Below, in pieces: positions 15,407 through 23,751 of a DNA stretch of 27,987 bases. The stretch spans positions 1 through 27,987 of the forward strand of contig DWVA01000189.1 in the NCBI GenBank assembly GCA_019120475.1, read 5' to 3'. The position numbers and the translations under genes are program-made. The DNA is from Candidatus Blautia intestinipullorum (GTDB lineage: Bacteria; Bacillota; Clostridia; Lachnospirales; Lachnospiraceae). The notes beneath the pieces were generated by a model that saw only the letters and a program-made list of their open reading frames with translations, ran no database searches and was not told where the DNA came from. Numbering within the stretch: the stretch's first letter is position 1; the number at the start of each line of letters is the position of its first letter.

Positions 15407-16105
15407 ATGATATTGGCAGATATTAAACAGGATTTTTATTTGAATTTTATTAAAGATGACCGCTATATGTGGCTGGTAGACGGTCTGAAGACCACTCTTA
15501 TCATCACCCTGTTCGCGGTAGTCGTAGGGATCATCCTTGGATTTATTGTGGCGATCATCCGTTCCGCCCATGATAAATCAGGGCATTTTAAGGTTCTGAA
15601 CGCCATTTGCCGCGTTTATCTTACCGTGATCCGGGGAACACCGACTATGATCCAGCTTCTGATCATGAACTTTGTTATTTTCGGCGCTGTGAGCATTAAC
15701 AAAATTATTGTGGGAGGTCTGGCTTTCGGCATTAACTCCGGAGCTTATGTGGCGGAAATCGTCCGTTCCGGAATCATGTCCATTGATCAGGGACAGACAG
15801 AAGCAGGACGTAGCCTGGGACTGAATTTTACGCAGACTATGCGTCTGATCATTATGCCCCAGGCATTTAAAAACGTTCTTCCGGCTCTGGTAAATGAGTT
15901 TATTGTGCTGATCAAGGAAACATCCATTATCGGCTATATCGGAATGATGGATCTGACAAAGGGAGCGATGCTGATCCAGAGCCGTACTTACAACGCGTTC
16001 TGGCCTCTTATGGCCGCCGCCGCGATCTATCTGGTACTTGTAATGCTTTTAACCTTTCTTATGAATAAACTGGAAAGGAGGCTGAGAACAAATGAGCGTA
16101 AATAA
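15407..16105 (+). CDS. Polar amino acid ABC transporter permease (HisMQ family)
   Basis: The 232-residue membrane protein has about five transmembrane segments. It carries the family 3 permease motifs: YLTVIRGTPTMIQLL near residue 75, INSGAYVAEIVRSGI near 110 and the EAA loop EAGRSLGLNFTQTMRLIIMPQA that docks on the ATPase. The ATG at 15407 follows AGGGAGAG; an in-frame ATG at 15380 inside the terminator hairpin is unlikely. It overlaps the ATPase gene by 14 bases. As the only permease gene it probably forms a homodimer. Confidence 0.93.
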   Translation: MILADIKQDFYLNFIKDDRYMWLVDGLKTTLIITLFAVVVGIILGFIVAIIRSAHDKSGHFKVLNAICRVYLTVIRGTPTMIQLLIMNFVIFGAVSINKIIVGGLAFGINSGAYVAEIVRSGIMSIDQGQTEAGRSLGLNFTQTMRLIIMPQAFKNVLPALVNEFIVLIKETSIIGYIGMMDLTKGAMLIQSRTYNAFWPLMAAAAIYLVLVMLLTFLMNKLERRLRTNERK

Positions 16106-16838
16106 GGATAAAGTTCTTATAGAAGTGCAGGGATTGAAAAAAGCCTTTGGCAGCAATCAGGTTCTCGACGGGATCACCACAGATATCTGTCAGGGTGAAG
16201 TAGTAGTTATCATCGGTCCTTCCGGATCCGGAAAATCTACTTTCCTCCGTTCGCTGAATCTTCTGGAGGTGCCTACGGGGGGGCGTATTCTTTTTGAGGG
16301 AACGGATATCACGGATCCCAAGGTGGATATCAACCGCCACCGCCAGAAAATCGGAATGGTATTCCAGCAGTTTAATCTGTTCCCGCACAAAACAGTGAAG
16401 GAAAATATCATGCTGGCTCCGGTGACGCTGAAACTGATGACAAAAGAAGAGGCGTCCAAACGGGCGGACGAGCTTCTTGAAAGAGTAGGGCTGCCGGAGA
16501 AGGCAGATACTTACCCGGACATGCTTTCCGGAGGACAGAAGCAGCGTATCGCTATTGCAAGAGCCCTGGCAATGAATCCGGATGTGATGCTTTTTGACGA
16601 GCCTACGTCCGCCCTTGACCCGGAAATGGTAGGAGAGGTTCTGGAACTGATGAAAGAACTGGCGGACTCAGGCATGACAATGGTGGTAGTCACTCATGAG
16701 ATGGGATTCGCCAGAGAAGTAGGAACAAGAGTCCTGTTTATCGACGACGGCAAGATACAGGAAGAAAACACGCCGGAAGAATTTTTTACAAATCCGAAAA
16801 ACCAGAGACTGAAAGATTTTCTTTCAAAGGTATTATAA
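16092..16838 (+). CDS. Polar amino acid ABC transporter ATP-binding protein (GlnQ-like)
   Basis: The 248-residue ATPase has Walker A GPSGSGKST (about 43-51), Q-loop FQQFNLFPHKTV, signature LSGGQKQR, Walker B VMLFDEPTSALDPEM and switch THEMGFAREV, the last a fingerprint of the glutamine/histidine/arginine transporter class. It overlaps the permease gene, and its ribosome site GGAAAGGAGG lies inside it. It powers uptake for the binding protein and permease encoded upstream. The amino acid cannot be assigned from sequence alone. Confidence 0.95.
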   Translation: MSVNKDKVLIEVQGLKKAFGSNQVLDGITTDICQGEVVVIIGPSGSGKSTFLRSLNLLEVPTGGRILFEGTDITDPKVDINRHRQKIGMVFQQFNLFPHKTVKENIMLAPVTLKLMTKEEASKRADELLERVGLPEKADTYPDMLSGGQKQRIAIARALAMNPDVMLFDEPTSALDPEMVGEVLELMKELADSGMTMVVVTHEMGFAREVGTRVLFIDDGKIQEENTPEEFFTNPKNQRLKDFLSKVL

Positions 16839-16873
16839 AAAATCCCCCCGGGAAACAGTTTTTTGACAATAAG

Positions 16874-16953
16874 ATACCCCGGAAGCTGAGATATTGTACA
16901 GCCGCATTCAGGCGGCATAAGATATATCTGCAGTTTCCGGGGTATTTTCTTTT
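16874..16953. terminator. Long bidirectional terminator
   Basis: ATACCCCGGAA (16874-16884) pairs with TTCCGGGGTAT (16935-16945). The enclosed sequence can extend the stem with GATAT/ATATC and form a GCCGC/GCGGC inner hairpin, and a T-rich run follows on the + strand. It lies between the convergent ATPase and CBS-domain genes. Confidence 0.8.
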
Positions 16954-16962
16954 TTCAGATTC

Positions 16963-17433
16963 TTACAAACCGGCGTCGGCCGGAACAGCGCTCAGAAGCT
17001 TTTCTGTCAGTTCTTTCTTCTCCGCGTTAAGGGTCTTCAGTTCCTTATAGCAGTATTTGATGATCTCCTTACGGGTGATGATGCCGATAAAAAAGCCCTG
17101 ATCGTCGATTACGGGAACATAATTCTGGTTGATGGCACGATCCAGAAGATCTTCCATATCCGCATCAGCGTGAACCGGTTTATAGGTGGCTCTCCGCGGA
17201 ATCGCCATAATAGAGATATCTTCCATCTCTTTTACATCTATGGTGTTCAGCCGTTTCAGCCCCCAGAGAAGATCTCCTTCAGAGATGGTCCCTGTATATC
17301 GTCCGTCTACGCTGAGAAGAGGAATGCAGGAAAATTTCCGGTGTTCCATTTTCTCAACCGTCTGACGCAGAGTGTCGTCTTCAAATATATAAGCTACTTC
17401 ACTTTTGGGTGTTAAAAAAAATAAAATATTCAC
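16963..17433 (-). CDS. CBS-domain pair protein
   Basis: The 156-residue protein is made of two CBS motifs. The first contains TVEKMEHRKFSCIPLLSVDGRYTGTISEGDLL and the second LLDRAINQNYVPVIDDQGFFIGIITRKEII; a short charged helical tail follows. CBS pairs bind adenine nucleotides and act as energy or ligand sensors. No fused effector domain is present, so its target is unknown. The start is a GTG at 17433, chosen because AGAGGT lies 9 bases upstream and a strong promoter precedes it. It appears monocistronic. Confidence 0.88.
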   Translation of the reverse strand: MNILFFLTPKSEVAYIFEDDTLRQTVEKMEHRKFSCIPLLSVDGRYTGTISEGDLLWGLKRLNTIDVKEMEDISIMAIPRRATYKPVHADADMEDLLDRAINQNYVPVIDDQGFFIGIITRKEIIKYCYKELKTLNAEKKELTEKLLSAVPADAGL

Positions 17434-17475
17434 GTTATGTACCTCTGTCTTTCATACGTTTCAGATTCTATTGAT

Positions 17476-17504
17476 ATGATAGTATGAAGGCTCTTTGCTG
17501 TCAA
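17476..17504 (-). promoter_or_regulatory. Sigma-A promoter for the CBS-domain gene
   Basis: On the - strand a perfect TTGACA (complement of 17499-17504) and TATCAT (complement of 17476-17481) are 17 bases apart. Confidence 0.75.
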
Positions 17505-17566
17505 TAAGATGAAATATTAAATTTTAGTGAAAAATTACCTATAACAGAGCACAAAATGTTCACATT

Positions 17567-18574
17567 TTACAGCAGTTTTACTCCTTTTTCTTCCGCCTGC
17601 TTTACAACTTCATCAGGCCAGAGGGATACATGGACTTCGCCGATATGGGCTTTTCTCAGGAAAAACATACAGATGCGGGACTGACCGATACCGCCTCCGA
17701 TGGTATATGGAAGCTCTTTATTCAGGACCGCCTTCTGGAAGGGAAGTTCTCTCCTGTCGTCGCAGCCGGACTCGCGAAGCTGTATATCAAGAGCCTCTTC
17801 GTCTACGCGGATGCCCATAGAGGAAAGCTCCAGAGCAATGTCAAGAACAGGATAATAAACAAGGATGTCTCCGTTCAGCTCCCAGTCGTCATAATCCGGT
17901 GCCCGTCCGTCATGACGCTCTCCGTTGCTTAAGGTTTTTCCTACCTGCATCAGGAAAACAGCGCCTTTTTCTTTTACGATCTTGTATTCCCGTTCCTTGG
18001 GCGTGCAGTCAGGATACATATCTACCAGTTCCTGCGTGGAAACAAAAGCGATCTCCCTTGGAAGGATTTCTTCTATATAATCGTACTGCACAGCCATATA
18101 TTTCTCTGTTTTCCGCAGCACACTGTAAATAGTCCGCACAGTACTGATCAGAGTGGACATGTTTCTCTCCTCTTTGGAGATAACTTTTTCCCAATCCCAC
18201 TGATCCACATAGACGGAATGGATATTGTCAATGTCTTCGTCTCTGCGAATGGCGATCATATCGGTGTAAAGGCCCTCGCCCTGGGAAAAACCGTATTTTT
18301 TCAGTGCGTACCGCTTCCATTTGGCAAGGGAGTGTACGATTTCCGCATCCTCATGCAGACCTTTGATATCGAAGCTGACCGGACGTTCCACGCCGTTCAG
18401 ATTATCGTTAAGCCCGGAAGAGGGAGATACAAAAATCGGTGCGGACACACGCAGAAGATTCAGTTTCTGCGCCAGAGTCTGCTGAAAAAAGTCTTTGACT
18501 GTCTTGATGGCTACCTGGGTATCATGAAGGTTCAGGTCAGAACGATATCCGGCAGGAATTTTAATCTGTTCCAT
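17567..18574 (-). CDS. asnA: Aspartate--ammonia ligase
   Basis: AsnA makes asparagine from aspartate, ammonia and ATP in the cytoplasm. The 335-residue protein matches the class II tRNA-synthetase-like family throughout. It has the N-terminal TVKDFFQQTLAQKLNLLRVSAPIFV, the GLNDNLNGVERPVSFD substrate region, HSLAKWKRYAL, the YTDMIAIRRDED loop, YVDQWDWEKV and the C-terminal GGGIGQSR ATP motif. The length equals that of known AsnA proteins. GAGGAGGA precedes the ATG at 18574. It is monocistronic, with a divergent zinc-ribbon gene upstream. An AAAATGT-TC-ACATTTT repeat (17553-17568) overlaps its stop codon. Confidence 0.97.
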   Translation of the reverse strand: MEQIKIPAGYRSDLNLHDTQVAIKTVKDFFQQTLAQKLNLLRVSAPIFVSPSSGLNDNLNGVERPVSFDIKGLHEDAEIVHSLAKWKRYALKKYGFSQGEGLYTDMIAIRRDEDIDNIHSVYVDQWDWEKVISKEERNMSTLISTVRTIYSVLRKTEKYMAVQYDYIEEILPREIAFVSTQELVDMYPDCTPKEREYKIVKEKGAVFLMQVGKTLSNGERHDGRAPDYDDWELNGDILVYYPVLDIALELSSMGIRVDEEALDIQLRESGCDDRRELPFQKAVLNKELPYTIGGGIGQSRICMFFLRKAHIGEVHVSLWPDEVVKQAEEKGVKLL

Positions 18575-18603
18575 AATAAGTCCTCCTCGTCATTAATAAC
18601 GCT

Positions 18604-18632
18604 ATTATATCAGGAAAAATCAGCCATTGCAA
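18604..18632 (-). promoter_or_regulatory. Sigma-A promoter for asnA
   Basis: On the - strand TTGCAA (18627-18632) and a perfect TATAAT (complement of 18604-18609) are 17 bases apart, about 30 bases upstream of the asnA start. Confidence 0.75.
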
Positions 18633-18640
18633 TTTTTAAC

Positions 18641-18669
18641 TTGTGCAGCGGCGGGAAATTTACTACAAT
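18641..18669 (+). promoter_or_regulatory. Promoter for the zinc-ribbon membrane protein gene
   Basis: TTGTGC at 18641-18646 and TACAAT at 18664-18669 have a 17-base spacer. Its -35 box is only 8 bases from the -35 box of the divergent asnA promoter. Confidence 0.5.
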
Positions 18670-18754
18670 GGTATTAAGTGCAGAGGTAAGCTCCAAACAC
18701 AGGGATTGTCCCCGGCGTACGGCACCGGAGCGATGATTAAAAAAGGGAGGAGGC

Positions 18755-19297
18755 ATGGAGATGATCGGAGAAAGATGCCCGTTGTGCGACGGGCCTGTAG
18801 CAAATGGAAGATGTACGGTCTGCGGGATGCCTTATAAAAAAGATGAAATACTGTATCACCTGAACGAAAACAGCAGGGATCATTATAAGCATGCCACAGA
18901 AAAAGCGCGGGAGATCATGAGGAACAAAGCGGGTGCTTCAGGAACAGACGGAAGGTCTCTAGGGAAAAACGCCAGCAAGGAAGATATCAAGGCTTACCAG
19001 GAAAAGACGCGGCAGGAGGCCGTAAAACGGATGACCGCCACAAAAACACCTGTATCCTCCGGAAAGAACAGCGCAAAGAAAAAGAATCAGAAGAAAGTAG
19101 AGTCCGCCTACGGACCTGAAAAAAAGAAGACAGGGAAGGGAAAGATAATCTTATGGATCATTGTGATCCTGCTTATTCTTCTGCCGTCTATTCTGGATTT
19201 CGTGGAAGAAAAAGCCGACCAGTACTTTTACGAAAGAACGGAGGACTACGGCATCAGTCATGACGTTGATATACATACGATATCTGAGGATACCTGA
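18755..19297 (+). CDS. Zinc-ribbon, single-pass membrane protein of unknown function
   Basis: The 180-residue protein starts with a four-cysteine zinc ribbon: C8 and C11, then C20 and C23 (CPLC ... CTVC). A long lysine-rich, probably disordered or helical charged region (about 45-130) follows. One strong transmembrane segment (about 131-150) comes next and a short acidic tail of about 30 residues ends the protein. By the positive-inside rule the zinc ribbon and basic region are cytoplasmic. GGGAGGAGG precedes the ATG at 18755; the ATG at 18761 is a possible alternative. I do not recognise a named family. The basic cytoplasmic part could bind nucleic acid or ribosomes, but that is only a guess. 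Confidence 0.8.
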   Translation: MEMIGERCPLCDGPVANGRCTVCGMPYKKDEILYHLNENSRDHYKHATEKAREIMRNKAGASGTDGRSLGKNASKEDIKAYQEKTRQEAVKRMTATKTPVSSGKNSAKKKNQKKVESAYGPEKKKTGKGKIILWIIVILLILLPSILDFVEEKADQYFYERTEDYGISHDVDIHTISEDT

Positions 19298-19365
19298 TAA
19301 AAATCATCGTATTTTTGAATAGAGGATAAAAATTATAATTCCCTCTTTTCTTTCACATGATATTG

Positions 19366-19374
19366 TGCTATACT
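19366..19374 (+). promoter_or_regulatory. Extended -10 promoter for nrdD with overlapping dyad
   Basis: TG-C-TATACT at 19366-19374 is an extended -10 element about 90 bases upstream of nrdD, with only a T-rich stretch at the -35 position. The near-palindrome CACATGATATTGTG (19354-19367) overlaps it, where a repressor such as NrdR could act. Confidence 0.45.
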
Positions 19375-19465
19375 CTCTCTTACAGCACCAGATATGGGGA
19401 GTGAGATTGGCGAAGAAAGAGGTGCCGCAAAGACTTCTTCGTACTGCAAAACAGGAGAAAATGGT

Positions 19466-21601
19466 ATGATTTATGTGATCAAGAAAGATGGAACAAAAGA
19501 AGAATTTAATCCGCAGAAGATCGTGGCTGCCGTAAATAAATCCGCGGCCCGTATTCTTTATACATTTTCCCAGGAGGAAAAGGACTTCATCTGCCGCTTT
19601 GCAGAGGAGCACGCGGCTTCCCTGGGGAAAGAAGAAATACAGATCCAGGAGATGCACAATATCGTAGAGGGCGCCCTGGAGAGAGTAAATCCGGCAGTGG
19701 CAAAAAGCTACCGTGACTACCGGAATTATAAACTTGATTTTATCCATATGATGGATGACGTATATACCAAGAGCCAGGCCATCCGCTATATCGGAGACAA
19801 GAGCAATGCCAATACGGACAGCGCTCTGGTTGCCACCAAGAGGAGTCTGATCTTCAATGAACTGAATAAGGAACTCTACCGGAAATTTTTTATGACCCGC
19901 AACGAGCTTCAGGCATGCAAAGACGGATATATTTATATCCATGACCAGTCCGCCCGCCTTGACACCATGAACTGCTGTCTTTTTGACGTGGCGTCTGTTC
20001 TGAGGGGCGGCTTTGAAATGGGAAATGTCTGGTATAACGAGCCGAAAACACTGGATACCGCTTTTGACGTTATGGGCGATATCGTGCTCAGTACGGCGGC
20101 TCAGCAGTACGGCGGCTTTACTGTACCGGAGGTAGATAAGATCCTGGGGCCCTACGCCCAGAAAAGCTACGACAAATACGTTCAGGAATTCCTGAAATAT
20201 TCAGACGAGAGCTGGTCAGGCAGAGAGGAAAAAGCCATCGAATATGCTCTCGATAAGGTGCGCAGGGACTTTGACCAGGGATGGCAGGGAATTGAGTACA
20301 AGCTGAACACAGTGGGCTCTTCCAGAGGAGACTATCCTTTTGTTACGGTAACCCTTGGCCTTGGAACGGGACAGTTTGAGAAAATGTGCAATCTTTCTCT
20401 TCTGGAAGTACATAAGGGAGGCCAGGGAAAGGCAGGCCATAAAAAGCCTGTGCTGTTCCCCAAAATCGTATTCCTTTATGACGAAAATCTCCATGGTCCG
20501 GGCAAATGCTGCGAAGATGTGTTCGAGGCAGGTGTGGACTGTTCCGCCAAAACCATGTATCCCGACTGGCTTTCTCTTACCGGAAAAGGTTATATCGCCA
20601 GCATGTACAAGCAGTACGGCAAGGTGATCAGTCCCATGGGCTGCAGGGCTTTCTTAAGTCCATGGTATGAGAGAGGCGGCATGCATCCGGCGGACGAAAA
20701 CGACGCACCTGTATTTGTGGGAAGATTTAACATAGGCGCTGTAAGTCTCCATCTTCCGATGATCCTTGCCAAAGCAAGGGCGGAGAGCCGGGATTTCTAC
20801 GAGGTGCTTGATTTTTATCTGGAGATGATCCGTAATCTGCATATCCGCACTTACGAGTATCTGGGACAGATGAGAGCATCTACCAATCCTCTGGCGTACT
20901 GCGAGGGCGGTTTTTACGGCGGGCATCTGGAGCCTCACGAAAAGATCGGAAAGATCCTGAAGCCAATGACTGCTTCCTTCGGAATTACGGCGCTGAACGA
21001 GCTGCAGGAGCTGTACAACGGCAAATCCATCCGTGAGGACGGCCAGTTTGCTCTGGATGTGCTGAAATACATCAACGACAAGGTAAATCAGTTCAAGGAA
21101 GAGGACGGAAATCTGTACGCTATCTACGGAACTCCGGCGGAAAGTCTCTGCGGACTCCAGGTAGAGCAGTTCCGTAAAATGTATGGTATTGTGGAGGGCG
21201 TTTCCGACAGGCCGTATGTAAGCAACAGCTTCCATTGTCATGTGACAGAGGACGTAACGCCTATTGAGAAGCAGGATCTGGAAGGACGCTTCTGGGAACT
21301 CTGCAACGGCGGAAAGATCCAGTATGTAAGATATCCTATCGGTTATAATAAAGAAGCGATCCGGACTCTTATCCGCAGAGCCATGGATCTGGGATACTAT
21401 GAGGGAGTAAATCTTTCTCTGGCATACTGCGACGACTGCGGCCATGAAGAACTGGAAATGGACGTATGCCCGGTCTGCGGCTCCAGCAATCTGACAAAGA
21501 TCGACCGTATGAACGGCTATCTTTCTTACAGCCGGGTACATGGCGATACCCGTCTGAATGAAGCGAAGATGGCGGAGATCGCGGAAAGAAAGTCTATGTA
21601 A
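19466..21601 (+). CDS. nrdD: Anaerobic (class III) ribonucleoside-triphosphate reductase NrdD
   Basis: NrdD reduces ribonucleoside triphosphates to deoxynucleotides under anoxia with a glycyl radical. The 711-residue protein has an N-terminal ATP-cone (about 1-90, IKKDGTKEEFNPQKIVAAVNKSA). The catalytic barrel contains MNCCLFD and the thiyl-radical cysteine region MGCRAFLSPW. The C-terminal zinc site is C655/C658/C668/C671, followed by the radical loop R-M-N-G-Y-L with G684. The ATG at 19466 is chosen because AGGAG lies 8 bases upstream and the ATP-cone starts there; an upstream in-frame ATG at 19394 adds unconserved residues. The activase gene nrdG is not next to it, which is unusual. Confidence 0.96.
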   Translation: MIYVIKKDGTKEEFNPQKIVAAVNKSAARILYTFSQEEKDFICRFAEEHAASLGKEEIQIQEMHNIVEGALERVNPAVAKSYRDYRNYKLDFIHMMDDVYTKSQAIRYIGDKSNANTDSALVATKRSLIFNELNKELYRKFFMTRNELQACKDGYIYIHDQSARLDTMNCCLFDVASVLRGGFEMGNVWYNEPKTLDTAFDVMGDIVLSTAAQQYGGFTVPEVDKILGPYAQKSYDKYVQEFLKYSDESWSGREEKAIEYALDKVRRDFDQGWQGIEYKLNTVGSSRGDYPFVTVTLGLGTGQFEKMCNLSLLEVHKGGQGKAGHKKPVLFPKIVFLYDENLHGPGKCCEDVFEAGVDCSAKTMYPDWLSLTGKGYIASMYKQYGKVISPMGCRAFLSPWYERGGMHPADENDAPVFVGRFNIGAVSLHLPMILAKARAESRDFYEVLDFYLEMIRNLHIRTYEYLGQMRASTNPLAYCEGGFYGGHLEPHEKIGKILKPMTASFGITALNELQELYNGKSIREDGQFALDVLKYINDKVNQFKEEDGNLYAIYGTPAESLCGLQVEQFRKMYGIVEGVSDRPYVSNSFHCHVTEDVTPIEKQDLEGRFWELCNGGKIQYVRYPIGYNKEAIRTLIRRAMDLGYYEGVNLSLAYCDDCGHEELEMDVCPVCGSSNLTKIDRMNGYLSYSRVHGDTRLNEAKMAEIAERKSM

Positions 21602-21687
21602 ATGCGGAATATATTTTAAGATACAGAAAATAAGCGATTTGCTGAAGAAAAGATATCAGAACGGAAACTGAATAAAAAAGAATGAAA

Positions 21688-21741
21688 AAGAGCTTCTGTT
21701 CCTGCTGATGGAAGAAAACGGCAGGAACGGGAGTTCTTTTT
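21688..21741 (+). terminator. nrdD terminator
   Basis: An 18-bp stem (21688-21705 with 21721-21738, three G-T pairs) closes a 15-base loop and is followed by TTTTT. It lies 87 bases after the nrdD stop. Confidence 0.85.
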
Positions 21742-21754
21742 GTTGCAAAAAATA

Positions 21755-21782
21755 CCCTCTCCCGACAGGAGAGGGCAGCTTT
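21755..21782 (-). terminator. arcC terminator
   Basis: CCCTCTCC (21755-21762) pairs with GGAGAGGG (21768-21775). On the - strand it follows the carbamate kinase stop and is followed by a T-rich run; on the + strand a T-run follows too, so it works in either direction. Confidence 0.75.
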
Positions 21783-22715
21783 TTATTTGATGATCGTACC
21801 TGTTTTTTCCCTGTAGCCGTCTCTGGCATGGGGGATATCGGTGATAATGGCTCTTCTTCCGGCGCCTTTTTCCAGGAAAGAAAGACCTGCTTCGATCTTG
21901 GGAAGCATAGAGCCTTTTGTAAACTGATCCTCAGCGATATAGCGGCGGGCGTCGTCTGCGGAAACAATACCAAGATATTTCTCATGGTCAGTGCCTCTGT
22001 CAAGACTTACCTTTTCCACACTGGTAAGGATCATAAGCGTATCGGCATTCAGCTCTTCGGCAAGAAGCCCGCTGGCAAAATCTTTTTCGATGATAGCGCT
22101 TGCCCCGTGGAGGTCAATACCCTGTTCCATAACAGGAATTCCGCCGCCTCCGGCAGCAATGACGATCTGTCCCGCCTCGGTAAGAGTGCGGATAGTTTCC
22201 AACTCTATGATCTTCTGGGGTTTGGGAGAAGCGACGATCCTTCGGTATTCTCCGGGAGCCACTTCTGTGACAAAGTTGCCTTTGTCCTCCTCAGCCTCAG
22301 CTTCCTCAGCGTTCAGAACACGGCCGATGATCTTCTCCGGTTCCGCGAAAGCGTCGTCATAGGGATCGATCACAACCTGGGTAAGCACAGTAGCGACAGG
22401 TTTATATATACCTCTTGAGATCAGCTCTGCCCGGATAGCGTTCTGCAGATCATAGCCGATATAGCCCTGGCTCATGGCAGAGCATACGGACATGGGGGCG
22501 AAGGTATAATCAGGATGCGCTTTCCCGAATTCATTCATTGCTGTGTGGATCATTCCTATCTGGGGTCCGTTGCTGTGGGAAATGACTACTTTGGCGCCTT
22601 CTTCTACAAGATCAGCGATGGCTCTGGCGGCCTGCCGGGTAGCCAGCTTCTGTTCCGGCAGAGTCGTACCCAGGGCTCTGTGTCCAAGTGCAACTACTAC
22701 AGTTTTTTCACTCAT
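21783..22715 (-). CDS. arcC: Carbamate kinase
   Basis: It interconverts carbamoyl phosphate plus ADP and carbamate plus ATP, usually to harvest ATP from arginine, agmatine or purine breakdown. The 310-residue protein belongs to the amino acid kinase fold. It shows VISHSNGPQIGMIHTAM, CSAMSQGYIGYDLQNAI, TQVVIDPYDDAF, IAAGGGGIPV, SAIIEKDFASGLLAEEL, the nucleotide region LMILTSVEKV and FTKGSMLPKIEA. The N-terminal loop reads ALGHRALG where many carbamate kinases have ALGGNAL. There is no arginine deiminase, ornithine carbamoyltransferase or antiporter gene nearby, so the pathway it serves is not shown. It has its own promoter and terminator. Confidence 0.92.
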   Translation of the reverse strand: MSEKTVVVALGHRALGTTLPEQKLATRQAARAIADLVEEGAKVVISHSNGPQIGMIHTAMNEFGKAHPDYTFAPMSVCSAMSQGYIGYDLQNAIRAELISRGIYKPVATVLTQVVIDPYDDAFAEPEKIIGRVLNAEEAEAEEDKGNFVTEVAPGEYRRIVASPKPQKIIELETIRTLTEAGQIVIAAGGGGIPVMEQGIDLHGASAIIEKDFASGLLAEELNADTLMILTSVEKVSLDRGTDHEKYLGIVSADDARRYIAEDQFTKGSMLPKIEAGLSFLEKGAGRRAIITDIPHARDGYREKTGTIIK

Positions 22716-22752
22716 AGGGAATCCTCATTTCTTTTTCGATTTGAATATATCT

Positions 22753-22781
22753 ATTATAAAAGAACAGGGTTGGAAATGCAA
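22753..22781 (-). promoter_or_regulatory. Sigma-A promoter for arcC
   Basis: On the - strand TTGCAT (complement of 22776-22781) and a perfect TATAAT (complement of 22753-22758) are 17 bases apart. It lies in the gap after the MerR-type gene. Confidence 0.75.
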
Positions 22782-22808
22782 GAGAGGAATAGGAAATCAG
22801 CAGAGTGA

Positions 22809-23636
22809 TTATCTGCACTCTACAGGTATCTGGATCTCAGTGACAAACTTGGAAGTGTCGCTGGTAAGACCATAGTCGATCATGGTGATCTCTCTGGAAA
22901 AACCGCTGACTTTGAAACCGTGGGTTTCGATGTATGTTAAAAGCTGTTCATAATAATGGACAGCTTTTTCGTGTCCTCCCTGGAAACGCAGAACAGCGCA
23001 GTCGCAGGGGGGAAGAAGGGTGGTTTCTCCCCGGAACTGATCCTCCTCTTCCAGGAGAATAAATACAAGATCATAGGGATGAAAACGGCGGCTTACAAGA
23101 TGATCTCTGGAGATTCCCACGCCAACCTTTCCAAGAAAGGTAACAGGGGTTTCCTCCCCCTGTTCCAGTTGGCGGATAGAATATTCCAGATCCAGATAGC
23201 TTTTGGGGGATACCTGTTTGGAGACAGAGGCAATCCGCCGCCGGGGATAGTGGGAAACAGTGATCTCTTCCAGACGGGAAGAAAGGGCGTCGCTGATCTG
23301 AGAAAGACGGTTATCGATTTTTTTCTCGATAAGGAAAAGCTCCTGGCGTTTGCGGTTGACCTCCTCCTTCTGCTTCAGCAGAAGGTCATGGATGGTTTCC
23401 AGATTACGGTTCTGCAGAAAGGTGGAAATCTGGTCAAGAGGCATGTCAAGGGCACGAAGATAGCGGATGGTGTTCAGGCATTCAAACTGCCGGGTACTGT
23501 AATAGCGGTATCCGGTATCCGGGTCCGTATACTCCGGCTTTAAAAGCCCGATCTTATCGTAATGGCGGAGAATACTGACGCTGATGTGAAACAGGCGGGA
23601 AACCTCGCCGATCTGAAACCATTCGTTATTTTTCAT
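22809..23636 (-). CDS. MerR-family regulator with GyrI-like effector domain
   Basis: The 275-residue transcription factor has an N-terminal MerR winged helix (WFQIGEVSRLFHISVSILRHYDKIGLLKP, then DTGYRYYSTRQFECLNTIRYLRALDMPLDQI). A coiled-coil dimerisation helix follows (about 80-120, rich in K, E and R), then a C-terminal AraC/GyrI-type ligand-binding domain, as in BmrR/BltR-like multidrug regulators. The start at 23636 is preferred over an in-frame ATG at 23663 because GAAAGG lies just upstream and the HTH begins there. No efflux gene is adjacent. The next gene downstream is arcC, with its own promoter, so the target is unknown; autoregulation is likely for this family. Confidence 0.88.
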   Translation of the reverse strand: MKNNEWFQIGEVSRLFHISVSILRHYDKIGLLKPEYTDPDTGYRYYSTRQFECLNTIRYLRALDMPLDQISTFLQNRNLETIHDLLLKQKEEVNRKRQELFLIEKKIDNRLSQISDALSSRLEEITVSHYPRRRIASVSKQVSPKSYLDLEYSIRQLEQGEETPVTFLGKVGVGISRDHLVSRRFHPYDLVFILLEEEDQFRGETTLLPPCDCAVLRFQGGHEKAVHYYEQLLTYIETHGFKVSGFSREITMIDYGLTSDTSKFVTEIQIPVECR

Positions 23637-23751
23637 AATCTGCCTTTCTTTGAAGCGAGCCATGCTCTGAGATCAGAGAGAATCCTTTAAAAACAAAGGA
23701 AATCCGAAATGAAAATACTCTATGTTTCCCAGTCTGCCGGAAATAGAGATG

